A stretch of DNA of 64,000 nt, taken from the NCBI GenBank assembly GCA_025266875.1, contig JALLLT010000035.1:124001-188000 (forward strand), given 5' to 3'. Of this stretch, positions 1-10,092 are shown piece by piece. The DNA comes from Fennellomyces sp. T-0311. Lineage: Eukaryota > Mucoromycota > Mucoromycetes > Mucorales > Lichtheimiaceae. How positions within the stretch are numbered: position 1 is the stretch's first letter; the number at the start of each line of letters is the position of its first letter. A program made the position numbers and the translations under genes. Below the pieces are notes generated by a model that was not told the DNA's origin, ran no database searches, and was given only the letters and a program-made list of their open reading frames with translations.

Positions 1-432
1 TCTCTCTTGGGTAATTCCCAGAGTCATGGGCTAAATTTATCACTGGGGGACGTTTAGACTTTCAGGTGAGTCGATCCCCAACACATGGTCTGTCACACAG
101 TGATCAAAGGGAGGCGTGGATCATGTGTCATTCAAAAGAAGAGAAATCGCCACACCCAAGAATGTAATCACTTTTACGTAATTTCAGACGGCGGTTCGTT
201 CTTTATCAGCAAGTGTTGTTACGATACCGGCCGAGCTGTTATCTCCTTTGATAGGATTCACCCGCCAAAAAAAAAAATACACAAACACTAGTCCGATTTC
301 AAACACGACCTTGAGCCACTACTGAGTTGTGGAGAATAATAAGAAAGCAAGAACTTTTATTATTGAGTAAACGAAAGAGAGAAGGGATGGGAAGGACTAG
401 TTTGATATAGAGCATAAATCAGATAAAAAGAC
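1..432. other. Intergenic sequence downstream of the kinase gene
   Basis: No convincing gene. A short open frame at 85-291 (+) has no recognisable domain and low-complexity ends, so I do not call it. Bases 300-432 are AT-rich and probably hold the 3' untranslated region and polyadenylation signals of the minus-strand kinase gene. Confidence 0.5.
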
Positions 433-1590
433 TTAGAGCCACCACGATTCCTTTTCGTCGCTGTGGACAAACATATCAGTGTCATCGTCGTCGTGCAGAG
501 AGGAGGCGTAAGACGATGGGCTTTCATAACTGCAACCGTCCATGAGCATTTCGTCTTCCTCGACCATATCCGACCAAGAGCCACCTGGGGCGGTGGCGCT
601 AAAGATGGCGGAATCGAAGCTTGCGCGCTCGGCTTGTTTGGTGCAAACGGGGATATCGACAGGCGACTGTTCTTCGAGAGGCGAATCATCGATCAAGGCA
701 TCGATGGCCAAGAACTGGGCCTTCATTTCCGAGACGGAGGGACGAGCGGTTGGATCCAAGCTCAGGACAGACTTGAGGAACTTGTACAGCGGAACGGACA
801 TTTGATTGAACAGTCGGTTCTTGATCATGACGGGGTTCTTTTTGAATTCGGCAAAAGCAGGGTCCAACGAAGTAGCTTCTTGCCAAGGATTGCGACCAAA
901 CAACAGCGCAATCAACAAGATGCCCAGACTCCAAACATCCGACATGGCAGCATCGTAAGGGATCATTTCACCCGTCGAATGGTCTTCGTCATCAAAGTGT
1001 TCCGGAGCCAAATACGTGCTTGAGCCACACCCAAATTCCATCGACAGCCGCTCGCGCGTCGCCAAGCCGAAATCAGCCACCTTGCACACCATGTCGTCGT
1101 CGTCATCCATGGACTTTAGCAGGATGTTTTCGAGCTTGATGTCGCGATGGTACACACCCTTTTGATGCATGTGTTCGATGGCGTCGAGGATCTGCAGAAA
1201 CATGGTCTTGACGAGTGGTTCGTCCTTGAGCGGGTCATCGCGGACAACAAAGTCAAACAAATCGCCTTGGTCACACAGTTCCATGACCAGAAAGATAAAG
1301 TCTTCGTTTTGGATGACCGAGTGCAAGCCCAGAATGTACTGGTGCTTGAGTTCAGATTGAATGTCTGCTTCGAGTTGTTGAAGTTTGAGTTGGTCGTGGT
1401 CCAGGCCGGCCTTGCTGAGAATCTTGACTGCGACGTAGCTGCCGTCTTGCATCGATTGTCCGAGGAATAGACAGCCGTAGGATCCACGTCCTAACTCTTC
1501 CAATAGTTGGTAATCGCCGACGACTTGATCTACCATGGCGGCGCTGAGCTGCGCCCAGTAATCTTCTTGTTGTTGCTTGATACTTGACAT
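433..1590 (-). CDS. Serine/threonine protein kinase, Ran1/Ksp1/Vhs1-like
   Basis: An intronless 385-residue protein kinase. Seen directly: glycine loop GRGSYG (about residues 34-39), ATP-binding lysine in VAVKIL (about 56), catalytic loop HRDIKLEN (about 148-155), DFG (173-175) and APE (195-197), with the activation segment EFGCGSSTYLAPE. That segment and the short acidic tail (DDDDTDMF) resemble the fungal Ran1/Pat1, Ksp1 and Sks1/Vhs1 group, which act in nutrient and meiosis signalling; the exact orthologue is uncertain. The reading frame is open for 33 further codons upstream (to 1689), but the ATG at 1590 has A at -3 and the upstream stretch looks like 5' leader, so I prefer 1590. All kinase residues are present, so it should be active. 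Confidence 0.9.
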   Translation of the reverse strand: MSSIKQQQEDYWAQLSAAMVDQVVGDYQLLEELGRGSYGCLFLGQSMQDGSYVAVKILSKAGLDHDQLKLQQLEADIQSELKHQYILGLHSVIQNEDFIFLVMELCDQGDLFDFVVRDDPLKDEPLVKTMFLQILDAIEHMHQKGVYHRDIKLENILLKSMDDDDDMVCKVADFGLATRERLSMEFGCGSSTYLAPEHFDDEDHSTGEMIPYDAAMSDVWSLGILLIALLFGRNPWQEATSLDPAFAEFKKNPVMIKNRLFNQMSVPLYKFLKSVLSLDPTARPSVSEMKAQFLAIDALIDDSPLEEQSPVDIPVCTKQAERASFDSAIFSATAPGGSWSDMVEEDEMLMDGCSYESPSSYASSLHDDDDTDMFVHSDEKESWWL

Positions 1591-1973
1591 TTTTGTTGTT
1601 CTTTTTTTTTCAGGAAGTAGACTCGATTGAGGATAGATGTGGGAGAACCGTTGGTCCGGTGGTGGTTGTGTGTGGACGGTATTGATCAAACATAGCGTAA
1701 GAAAAAATAAAAAGGCTTAGCGAAACCTCGTTAGATGGGGTTATACAGAGTTCAAAGGTAAGAAATGGAGGGAGGGAGGGGGGTAAACAGTCAATTGCTC
1801 CTTGTCGCTGATTTAGCAGATGAGGACGGCCATCTTGGAAAACGGTGGGAGAGAAGGCAGAGAAGAGAAGAAGGTTAAGAAAAAGGCTGGAGAAATAATT
1901 AAGAGATAATTATATAGCGAGGGTTAAGGACGCAAAAGAACAAGAGGTTGGAAGGTGGTGGGAACGCCGGCTC

Positions 1974-1981
1974 TTTATATA
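1974..1981 (-). promoter_or_regulatory. Probable TATA box of the kinase gene
   Basis: TATATAAA on the minus strand, about 385 bases upstream of the kinase ATG. The distance implies a long leader, so assignment is by position only. Confidence 0.35.
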
Positions 1982-2736
1982 CGTTTTGCGGGCTTTTTAA
2001 TTCTTTCCTGCTCATTCTGGATCGTTCGTCTAGTGGGCCTTACCAAAAATGACGCAATAAATTTCTTGGCTGCGAACACGCACGCTCCCTCAGCCCAGCA
2101 AATAATTTGCATCGAAAATTTTCAATGAAAAGCATGAATGTCGTGTTCTTCTTTTCCCTCTCACCGCTTTCCCCCCTTTGGTCACTCACTTTTTATCGTT
2201 TACTGCTTATCTCCCAAGCAAGGTTAACTGACATCTTGATACGAACCTGGAACGGGAAATGACGTGATAGGATTGGTTCCCTATGCATTTCTATTTTAGG
2301 ATGAGTCAAAAGCCATGGGAAAACTTGCTCATCGACCCAAATGGCGCGGCTTGATTGGTGGGTTAAATTCTTTCACCGTTCCATGCCGAGTCGAACGGTT
2401 GCTGATTCATCCGATCCCGCGGAAACCAAATTGTTTCATAATCGATTTGTCAAATCTGTTGCTACGCAATTATTAATTCAGGCGTCCCAAAAAAAAACAC
2501 GGCCGCAGTTTTGCCGCGTCTCACCGTGGCAACCCGTTGTTTGACACGTTGTGATGGCAACAAAAGTAGCACGATGATGCACGGGAAATGATGTCAAGAA
2601 CCGAGAGAGGGTGAGCGGGAACCCAACCCATTCCAGGGGAACAGCGATTTTTTTTTATATCTACGTAACCACGCAGAGGAATAAATATTGCCGAACTGCA
2701 TTAAAAACACATACACACACATACACACAACAGCGT
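1982..2736. other. Intergenic region between kinase promoter and PCI gene
   Basis: No coding region. It contains the upstream part of the kinase promoter and the 3' flank of the PCI-domain gene. Short CA-rich runs lie at 2704-2730, just past the PCI stop codon. A 67-codon open frame at 2341-2544 (+) shows no domain and is not called. Confidence 0.4.
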
Positions 2737-4516
2737 TTATTGAATGAGGGTCTGCAAGGGGATCGTGGATACTTTTGGGAAGGGATTGGCTTTGCTGAGG
2801 ACAGCAAACATCTTTTCGTGCGACAGATACGCTTTCATATAGCCCTAAAAAGAAAAAGTGAATCTTGATAATCTTTTGGGTGATTGTTGTGTTGTGTTTT
2901 TGCCCCATTTACCTTAAAAATCATATTGGCCAGCATCCACTCAGTCTCCGCCAAATCCACTTCCATTCCGGAAGCATTCAGCGCCGTTTGGAATACGGAA
3001 ATAGGTATACGGGGATTCTGGTCCATGTGCAAATATCTGCATATTACCCGGTTAGCGCTGTCTTTATACTTTTATCCACGGGAGCATAAACTTACACTCG
3101 ACGGAACAGCTGGCGCATGGCAATGTTTTGCGCCTTTTCCACAGCGAGATACGTGCCTTGACGAAACAGCACATGTTCGGCTCCCTGCAATCTGGTCATA
3201 AACGCACGTATATTGCCCGTCTTGATTGCCTTGACGATCGGTAAGTATGTTTCACTAATTTGGGGATAGCGTTGCAGCAGTTGTTGGCTCGGCATGACAC
3301 CGCGCATCAAACGGATCGGTAGCAGTGTCTGCAGAATAAGCCTTCGGAGTCGTGTGAGCAGCAAGAAAAAAAAACTTTAAATCACCCCACATTTTTTTTT
3401 TACATTTTGTTCTTTGGACTCGAGTTGGAGCATTCGCGAAACGCTAGATCAAGTTCATGTTCTGCCTGTCATGGAATGTTGAGACTTTGGCTTACATTCA
3501 AGGTAGAAAAAAAAACAAAAGCTTACTTTGCCATATTCTTCTTGCAGAAAGTGGAGTCGTCCCAAATAGTAGCGATATGTCACTCGATCGCATTTCGGAA
3601 AATCTTCCATGCTGGGTAGATCGGCCGCTCGCACAGCACGCAGGATGTTCTTGCACAGGTTTTGTTGTTTCAGCTGAAATAATCAATGGGATCAGCTGGG
3701 GTTCTGCCCCCTCCCTTTTGCTGCTGCATTCTTTATGCTTACTTGGAAGTACGTCCGAAACAGAATGCCACTCATACGATAAGTGCCGTATTTTTTGGAT
3801 ATTGACAGCGGATTTCTATGCATTGTTAGCCCTTCATCATGGATCTACGCACTTGTTACCTGTCCGTGACGCAATGCGAAAATGATCGACTGATCACATT
3901 GGCAGCTTCTTCTAGTTTTTTGCGTTGGTTTGATTCTTCCCCTGTTGCCCCGTCAAGAATATCCGCCTAATAAAAAAAAACACATACACATATCAAAAAA
4001 CCCTGCCTTGATTGGTTTCCCACCCCCCCTTTATTACCTCTGTAGCAATGGCCCGCAAATCGTTATTAATTGTATACAGAATAGGTAAGCACCAACGCAT
4101 CAAGTTTCCCATGGCACGTTGAAATATTCTGTAACTATGGTTATATCGTTGCAATAAACCACAGGGTAAAAAAAAAAAAAAAACTCACTGAACCAACTCC
4201 TTTTGCGCTTGAAAGGATAACGCGTAATCTCCTCGATCGCGGTATACAATCGCTCGCAGATGGCATGCGCTAATGTCATCCCAGGGCGAAGGTAGGACAT
4301 TGCTGCAAGTATTTTCAATCTGATCAACCTGTTCAAACACCATTGAATGTTGTTGGTTCGCGTCTTTTTTTTTTTCATTCCATTTACGTTAAAATTTTGA
4401 TTCATTAAACTGTCGACATGCGAATCGAAAAGCGACCATAGTCGAGCCAATGCCTTGCCGTTTTCTTGAGAAGCATTTTCTCGAACGTATTCCAAATATA
4501 ATCGAACACCTGCCAT
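2737..4516 (-). CDS. PCI-domain protein, PCID2/Csn12 (Thp1) family
   Basis: A gene of about ten short exons. In order the exons read MAGVRLYLEYV (start 4516), NVLPSPWDDISACHLRAI, IFQRAMGNLMRWCLPILY, the KKYGTYRMSGILFRTYFQ block, CDRVTYRYYLGRLHFLQ, AEHELDLAFRECSNSS, LLPIRLMRGVMPSQQLLQRY, then the winged-helix part ISVFQTALNASGM and the conserved end KANPFPKVSTIP, stop at 2737-2739. This order and spacing match human PCID2 and yeast Csn12, which take part in TREX-2-type mRNA export and in splicing- or COP9-associated complexes. Acceptor and donor sites are canonical GT-AG wherever I traced them, and frames join cleanly, so the gene appears intact. The start ATGG at 4516 has a good context; an in-frame ATG a little upstream is possible. 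SFM1 ends only 91 bases upstream. Confidence 0.85.
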
Positions 4517-4607
4517 GGCGATCGATGCGTCCAAAGGTTTTTGTTGCAAAGGTTAGAAATTTTGTCCGAAAATTGAATGCCAATGCTTTTTTTTTTTATT
4601 TCATTTT

Positions 4608-5355
4608 TTAAAAATCCAGCGAACGATCATTATCTTTCTTGATCAACTCGAGCATGCCCGGCGGCATCAGTGGCTTCCGGATCGTCTTCTTCTGGCCGTC
4701 CTTGGTGGTGATTTCTTTGGTTTCAGCAATGTAACGATATGGCAAGTTGACTGATTCGTGTTTGGAAAAGAACACTTCGGGACTATCAATGTATGGCACC
4801 TTGTCCAACGGCACTTTTGCGAACCATGCAATCAGTATTGTTACCCTTGCCTCCCTTTTTATTCTTTGGCAACTCACCTCGATCCACGACAACGCGCTTG
4901 GTAACGTTGACAGCGGTATCGGTTGACATTTGAATAGGACCCAAATGGCGTCCCGCGAATCCAAGCTTGCGCAACTCCTTGGTACGATCTGCGTCGTGTT
5001 TTAATTTTAAATAGTGTGGAGAAAGAAACGCGCTTTTACCTCTGGGTGGGTCGTCGCCAAGGATACCGCCGAACAAAAAGTATTTGTATGTGTCGGCGTC
5101 TTCGGGTTTCAATGGCTCGGTGGCCGAAGGGTCGAGAAGACACACGTCTTTGAATTCCACACCGGGGAGATGCAGCACGTCTTCCTTGTGACAGTGAGCT
5201 TGTTTGAGTTCTTCAGGCATGGTTTCGATACAAGCGTCGGACAGCGACGAAAAGTACAGATTGTCGGCACCAACATTCATTAACATGTGCTTGTATTCGA
5301 GCACGCACCATTCGTGCATGCCATCTTCCATGTGATCCACAATGAATTTTGACAT
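4608..5355 (-). CDS. SFM1: SPOUT-type protein arginine methyltransferase Sfm1
   Basis: Three coding exons joined by two small introns. The protein begins MSKFIVDHMEDGMHEWCVLE and ends LMPPGMLELIKKDNDRSLDF. Sfm1 is a SPOUT-fold methyltransferase that in yeast methylates an arginine of ribosomal protein Rps3. Family signatures seen: IVEHME-type start, CLLDPSATEPLKPEDA, the knot motif FGGILGDDPPR, and MSTDTAVNVTKRVV. The first intron removes the stretch after PPR and joins it to DRTKEL; the second joins DR to VPLDKVPYIDSPE. Length (about 210 residues) suits the family. Upstream, a likely 5'-leader intron runs from a GTGTAAGTG donor near 5408 to a TTTATAG acceptor near 5368. Confidence 0.92.
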
Positions 5356-5742
5356 TATTTTCCAAGCTATAAAAATTTTATGAGCGCTCGGCAGGATATT
5401 TACACTTACACCGGCAGATTGATCTCCGCTCCCCTCGAAAGTATGGCGCCGGTGACCGGTCCGGCTCCCGAAGAGGGAAAGAAGAAAAAAACCCAATCCA
5501 ACTGTATAGCAATTGCAAAGAAAATAAAAAAAGAAATCAGGGTCAATAAAGAAATGAGCAAGAAATGATCATCCCAACGTGTGTTGCTAGAGAATGAAAT
5601 GGGGGGTTGATTAGGAGAACAAGGTTTTGCTCGAACATTTTTTTAGGCAAACGTTTATTTTTTTGTGACACCCGTGCATTTCTTTGTTTCTTCTTTAATC
5701 CCGCCTTGAGGTATGTTTCCAGGTTCAACAGAAAGCAATGTC
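5356..5742. promoter_or_regulatory. Shared divergent promoter region (SFM1 and GATA gene)
   Basis: 387 bases separate the two divergent start codons. The SFM1 side contains its leader intron. No clear TATA box or GATA-site cluster stands out by eye. Confidence 0.4.
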
Positions 5743-6670
5743 ATGACAACGCGATCGCAACCAAGGTAATAAAATACAAAAAAAAGAAAAGAACAATTAA
5801 ATTTCGCCCCCCTGACCGTAATCGAGATATGCCAGACGCCGTTTGGAGGATAACGACCTGCAACAAGACCTTCGGCCCAAAACCCGACGACGTTTGAACG
5901 CGCAGCGTGTCGAGCGTGATATGAACACGGTAACCCCTCTTTTATATGTATGTATTTCGCGATACATCCACGCCAACCTGGGGTCGTTAGGTATACACCT
6001 GCTCCAAACAAGTGAGCGATAGTCTTGCCAAAGCAAAGCAAAACGACGAAAACGTCACTGCGCCATTGCCCAATATTGATACCCTCATTGACACCACCAA
6101 ACGCATGCTTCGTACATTGGACGATGCCAAAGAGCAATGGCTGGAGCAGGCATCTCCAAAGATAAGCTCTCCGCCACCCCAACGGCAAAGGGTAACAGCA
6201 ACAAGGTCTGTATGACTGAAACTCAGCCCCCACAAAAAATGCATAGGAATCGTCAGTCGATAAGCCAAAGCAATGTCAGTCTTGCTCAAGGTAACGTAAA
6301 GAGCTATTGTCCTTGTTTTTTTTTCTTATTTTAACCCACACACACATCCCCTGCGTTCCTACAGTACAGAAACTCCAGAGTGGCGCAAAGGTCCCATGGG
6401 TCCGCGAACTTTATGCAACGCTTGCGGTCTCAGTAGGTGATTGGCTTTTTGACAACATGGTTGCTGACAGTGATGGCTAGTCTGGGCTAAGTTGGCACGT
6501 CAGCAAGGATTGCCCGATGCACCAGACGAGGTCGATAACAATGAAAACCAAGGTAAAAAAAAAAAAGGCAAGAGGTGGTGCAGATCTATGTTATTGACGT
6601 AATCCTCTCTTAAGAGCTCCAAACAAATACCAACGCAAACAAATATGCCCTTTCATTTCTGTTGAGTTGA
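5743..6670 (+). CDS. Small GATA-type zinc-finger protein (18-residue loop)
   Basis: Seven exons that I read as 5743-5765, 5836-5929, 5991-6191, 6247-6290, 6365-6432, 6481-6552 and 6615-6670; lengths sum to 558 bases, giving 185 residues with all junctions GT-AG and in frame. The N-terminus ([15 protein letters not shown]) is basic, followed by a probably helical region (residues about 55-105). The zinc finger is split over two exons: [16 protein letters not shown] then [14 protein letters not shown], that is C-X2-C-X18-C-X2-C. The 18-residue loop is the type found in white-collar-like fungal GATA factors, but no PAS domain is present in this gene. It probably binds GATA sites and partners another protein. 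The stop is 29 bases from the SYF1 stop on the other strand. Confidence 0.85.
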
Positions 6671-6699
6671 TTTAAAAAAAGAGAGAGATAAATACACCA

Positions 6700-9284
6700 C
6701 TACAGTGCACTTTGGTATTGCGCTTGTACACTGCGTTTGATCCGCAGCATTTCCTTGAACGTGTCTTCGTTGCCGTGCTGCACCTCAAAGTCGTGCCATG
6801 TTTGCCAGAACGTGGGCTGCGTCTATACAATGGCCATTCAGTCGTGTTTTCATTATGATGCGCAAGCGAGCCTTCTCTTTTCTTACCTTGGGATCAAAGA
6901 ACTGTGAAGCATAGCCATAGATTGCTCTGGCTCGATCGATTTCACCCAGTTTTCGTTCCAACTCGGCATATTTGAGACACATGGGTCGAACGTCCTTGTC
7001 AGGCAGACTTTCGATCGCCCGCTCGTAAATCTCACGCGCAGAAACAATGCCAAAGGAAGCAGTGGCCTTGGCGATATAGTAATTAAACATCTGCCGAGCG
7101 GTTATAGCGTGAGTTTCGCTCCTGTCAACGTGTGCATGATACACACTTACCTCCAAACGATCCTCGTCTGCCACTCCTTTGGTTGCGCGGTCGTAAATCC
7201 GCATGGCATGGCGTGCCAGTCCGTGCTCTTCTTCCAGCTGCCCGTACATCAAAAAGATCGGCTTGGCATACTTGGGAGGACACTTGTCGAGTGCCTGTTC
7301 AAACAAATCTCGCGCACGTTCGAGTTTGGAACCACCCTGGCCACCAAGTGGAATTAGCGCACAATCAACAACCACTGTGATTCGTCACCAACTTACATAG
7401 CGCTTCATGAAACGCTGCAGGTAAATATTCCACAGCTCAAAGGCGATGGGCCAACCAAAGATTTCGATACCACGTTCATACACCTTGAACGAGTCCTCAA
7501 AATAGCTGTTTTCCTCCAAGAACGTGCCGTAATTGACGACGATCTGCGGGTTGACGATGCGAAGATCCATGATTTTGTCATATACGGCCTTGGTGCTTTC
7601 GACAGTGCCCACGCTCTCTTCCAAATCGACATAAAAGCTCCACAGCGTAAGACTCTTGAACACGCGCGACTGGACAGGCAAGGTTTCGTCGTTAAAGTTG
7701 ATCATTTTGGGATTGACTCCGGGTATGCGAGGCGTTGTCGTGGCGCGAGCCATCACATCCAACGCTTCATCAAAGTGATCGTGACGAAGTTCCATTTCTG
7801 CATACTCGCACCACACTTCCGCCAAATCATTGACGGTTTTGTAATTGACCTTGACGGCCTTGTCAAAGATGGCTCGTGCCGACACCAAATCATCCCCATC
7901 TTCGTAGAACCGCGCAAACTTGACGTACAGTTGTTGTAGTTTGCCATGCACCTTTTTGGGATTGATCGTTTGCATCGCGCGCGTGTACGTTTCCACCACC
8001 TTTTCCTTGTTGTTGCCCCACAAGGCCACCCGTTTCTCCCATTCCAGCGCATTGTTTGGGTTTTGTCGCAGCAATACATCGTTGACTAAAAACGGACGTC
8101 GATCCATCAACCGTTCGAATCGCAACAACCGCAAATCCAAATCTAAATCCTCGTCTTGATCCTTCTCGCCCCTTGCCTCCCGTTCCGCCGCCATTTCCAT
8201 CTTAGTTGTGATCATTTCTTCCTCGAATTCTGCATACGCGTCAAAGATCACCGTAAAGTCGCGAACCGTCAAGACCGTGGTGATGCCTTCTTCGAAAATA
8301 TCGCGCGCCTTTTCCAATTGCCCCATTTTGATCCAGTACATGGCCAGTCGTCCGTACAGCATGCCCACCTGGTCCGTGAATCGTCGAATCCCACTTCGAA
8401 TAATCGGCTCCACCTGCAAACTGCTAATGTCCTGACAGTGCTCCACAACCAGCTCGCATAGATCTTGCCACAGTTGATAGTGTGATTTGCCTAGAACAGA
8501 TTGGAACTTGTTGTCATTCACGATGGATACCAGTTTGACCGCCGCTTCGTCGTATCGTTCCAGATCTTTCAGTCTCTCGACATATGTCTCGATATGCGAC
8601 GGTTCCAGCTACACTCCATGGCTTTAGTTTCTTTCGTCTGCAATCATGCGGAAAGTAAGAACCTTCAAATATCTTCGGAGAACTCGAAGCGCGGTTTCGC
8701 CTCCCACATCCTGCGCAAACTTCAAATAAAGCTCCCATATCCGCGAATGCTGTGTTACTGCCAACGCTCGTAATGCGCGATCAAACGTTCGTCGTGTTCG
8801 AGTGATGAACGGCTGTTGCATGAGGAATTCGCAGTAGTCTAACCAGATTCGCGGCATCTAAGCCAATACTTTTTTCGTAAGCACCATTCGTTCTATCTGC
8901 TTGGATTATTTTCCTTTTTTTTTTTACCTTGTTGAGAAGAGCCAGCGCGCGTTCATACAATTTATTGATGGCTTCATATTGATCTCGGTGCTTGACAGGA
9001 TTGACACCTTTCAAATTGTCGCGTCGAAGGTCAAGATATTTCTTCCAGAGCTTGTATGACCCTGGAAGTTCTCGTATTGCTCGCTCATAAATAAACGATT
9101 GCTCTTGGAGAGTTCCTGTTCGTTTGTGATCAATGTATCGAAGCCAGCTTCGAAGTGAGAACGGATTGCGTAAAAGTTCTTCTTCGTACGGAACGTCGAA
9201 TTCGCGCTATATTTTTTTGATGGTTAACTTCTCATGCGCAAGCCTTCAAATAAAGCTTACAATGGGCAACGAAATGTCAGTCAT
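6700..9284 (-). CDS. SYF1: Pre-mRNA splicing factor Syf1 (XAB2 orthologue), HAT-repeat protein
   Basis: Seven exons, protein of roughly 800-850 residues made of HAT (half-a-TPR) repeats. It is a scaffold of the Prp19/NineTeen complex of the activated spliceosome. Start MTDISLPI at 9284, intron 9207-9260, then [20 protein letters not shown]. Conserved blocks include [48 protein letters not shown]-like [73 protein letters not shown] and the end [20 protein letters not shown]. Further introns lie at 8858-8927, 8609-8662, about 7339-7396 and two more toward the 3' end. No disruption was seen. Confidence 0.95.
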
Positions 9285-9544
9285 CGATCGAAGGAAAAGG
9301 AACAGAGACAATGAGCTACATTGGAGGCGGTGCTTTCGCCACCAGAGCATTGAAGTGTGGCCTCCAAAAAAAGACGTCACAATTCAACAAACGTTAATCA
9401 ACCACAGAATCGTGCTTACTTACACACGTTAGCCAAAGCAAAGACCATTAGTCAACGAATATGTAGGCTATGAGAGCCGGCGAGCGTTAGCATAAGGCTG
9501 GTGACTTATGATCGTTATCTGAGTATGAGAAATCCCATCAGCGC
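9285..9544. other. Boundary between gene-dense and transposon-rich DNA
   Basis: Contains the SYF1 upstream region. A 99-codon open frame on the plus strand here is the antisense of the SYF1 leader and is not called. Mobile-element sequence begins at about 9545. Confidence 0.5.
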
Positions 9545-9749
9545 CAACGGGGTGAGGAAAACAAGAGAAATATTACCTCGCGCACAGAAAGAAGGCAGTC
9601 TGCGCACAGAAAGAAAGGGTTTTACCTTGCGTACACCAGATTTCGACATCGCGCACACAAGGTCGCCCAGTTACTTTAGTAAAATGTTCTGAGTATAGAA
9701 ATCACCTCGCGCACACCAACAAATCCATGGTGCTGTTAATGGACTCAAT
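9545..9749. repeat. Array of CTCGCGCAC-type units: remnant of an older MULE terminus
   Basis: Degenerate direct repeats such as TTACCTCGCGCACAG (about 9573), TACCTTGCGTACACC (about 9622) and TCACCTCGCGCACACC (about 9702), plus a GTTACTTTAGTAAAAT segment. They resemble the termini of the adjacent MULE but are more diverged and lie outside its target duplication. A weak inverted partner (TTTTACTAAAGTGACT) lies near 13793, so the younger MULE probably landed inside an older relative. Confidence 0.55.
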
Positions 9750-9757
9750 TACGAAAA

Positions 9758-9910
9758 GGGAATTACCTCGCGCGCCCCAGTTAGCCAGGCACTTTAGCAA
9801 ATTGCTGAGTATGAAAGATAACCTTGCGCGCCCCAGTGCGTATTTTACCAGCTAACCTCGCGCACCCCAGTATATTATGTATTATACCAACTGACCTCGC
9901 GCGCCCCTGT
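9758..9910 (+). repeat. Left terminal inverted repeat of the MULE
   Basis: Units ending in CGCGCGCCCCAG, CTTGCGCGCCCCAG and CTCGCGCACCCCAG alternate with spacer TTAGCCAGGCACTTTAG. Nearly the same sequence occurs inverted at 13355-13500; the right copy has one extra unit of about 24 bp. Confidence 0.85.
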
Positions 9911-10092
9911 ACATAAACCATCTTGCCAGCTCAAAATATACAAGGAGTTATGATACAGATTTAAATGTGGCATTCTATGGATATTTATAATATAATAATA
10001 TTGCTACAAAGGAAAAATGATCAAAGAAGACAGTACTAATCTGCAGTGTAATTATTAATGGACGGCCAGATAAGGAATTGCAGGACTTACGC

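Noticed and set aside
85..291. 68-codon plus-strand open frame
   Set aside because: Low-complexity ends, no domain, no splice or promoter context.
463..1023. 186-codon plus-strand open frame
   Set aside because: It is the antisense of the protein kinase gene, and its composition follows the kinase codons; no independent motif.
9571..9910. CRISPR-like regularly spaced repeats
   Set aside because: Units are degenerate, have an inverted partner at 13355-13500 and sit at a transposon end with a target duplication; this is eukaryotic DNA.
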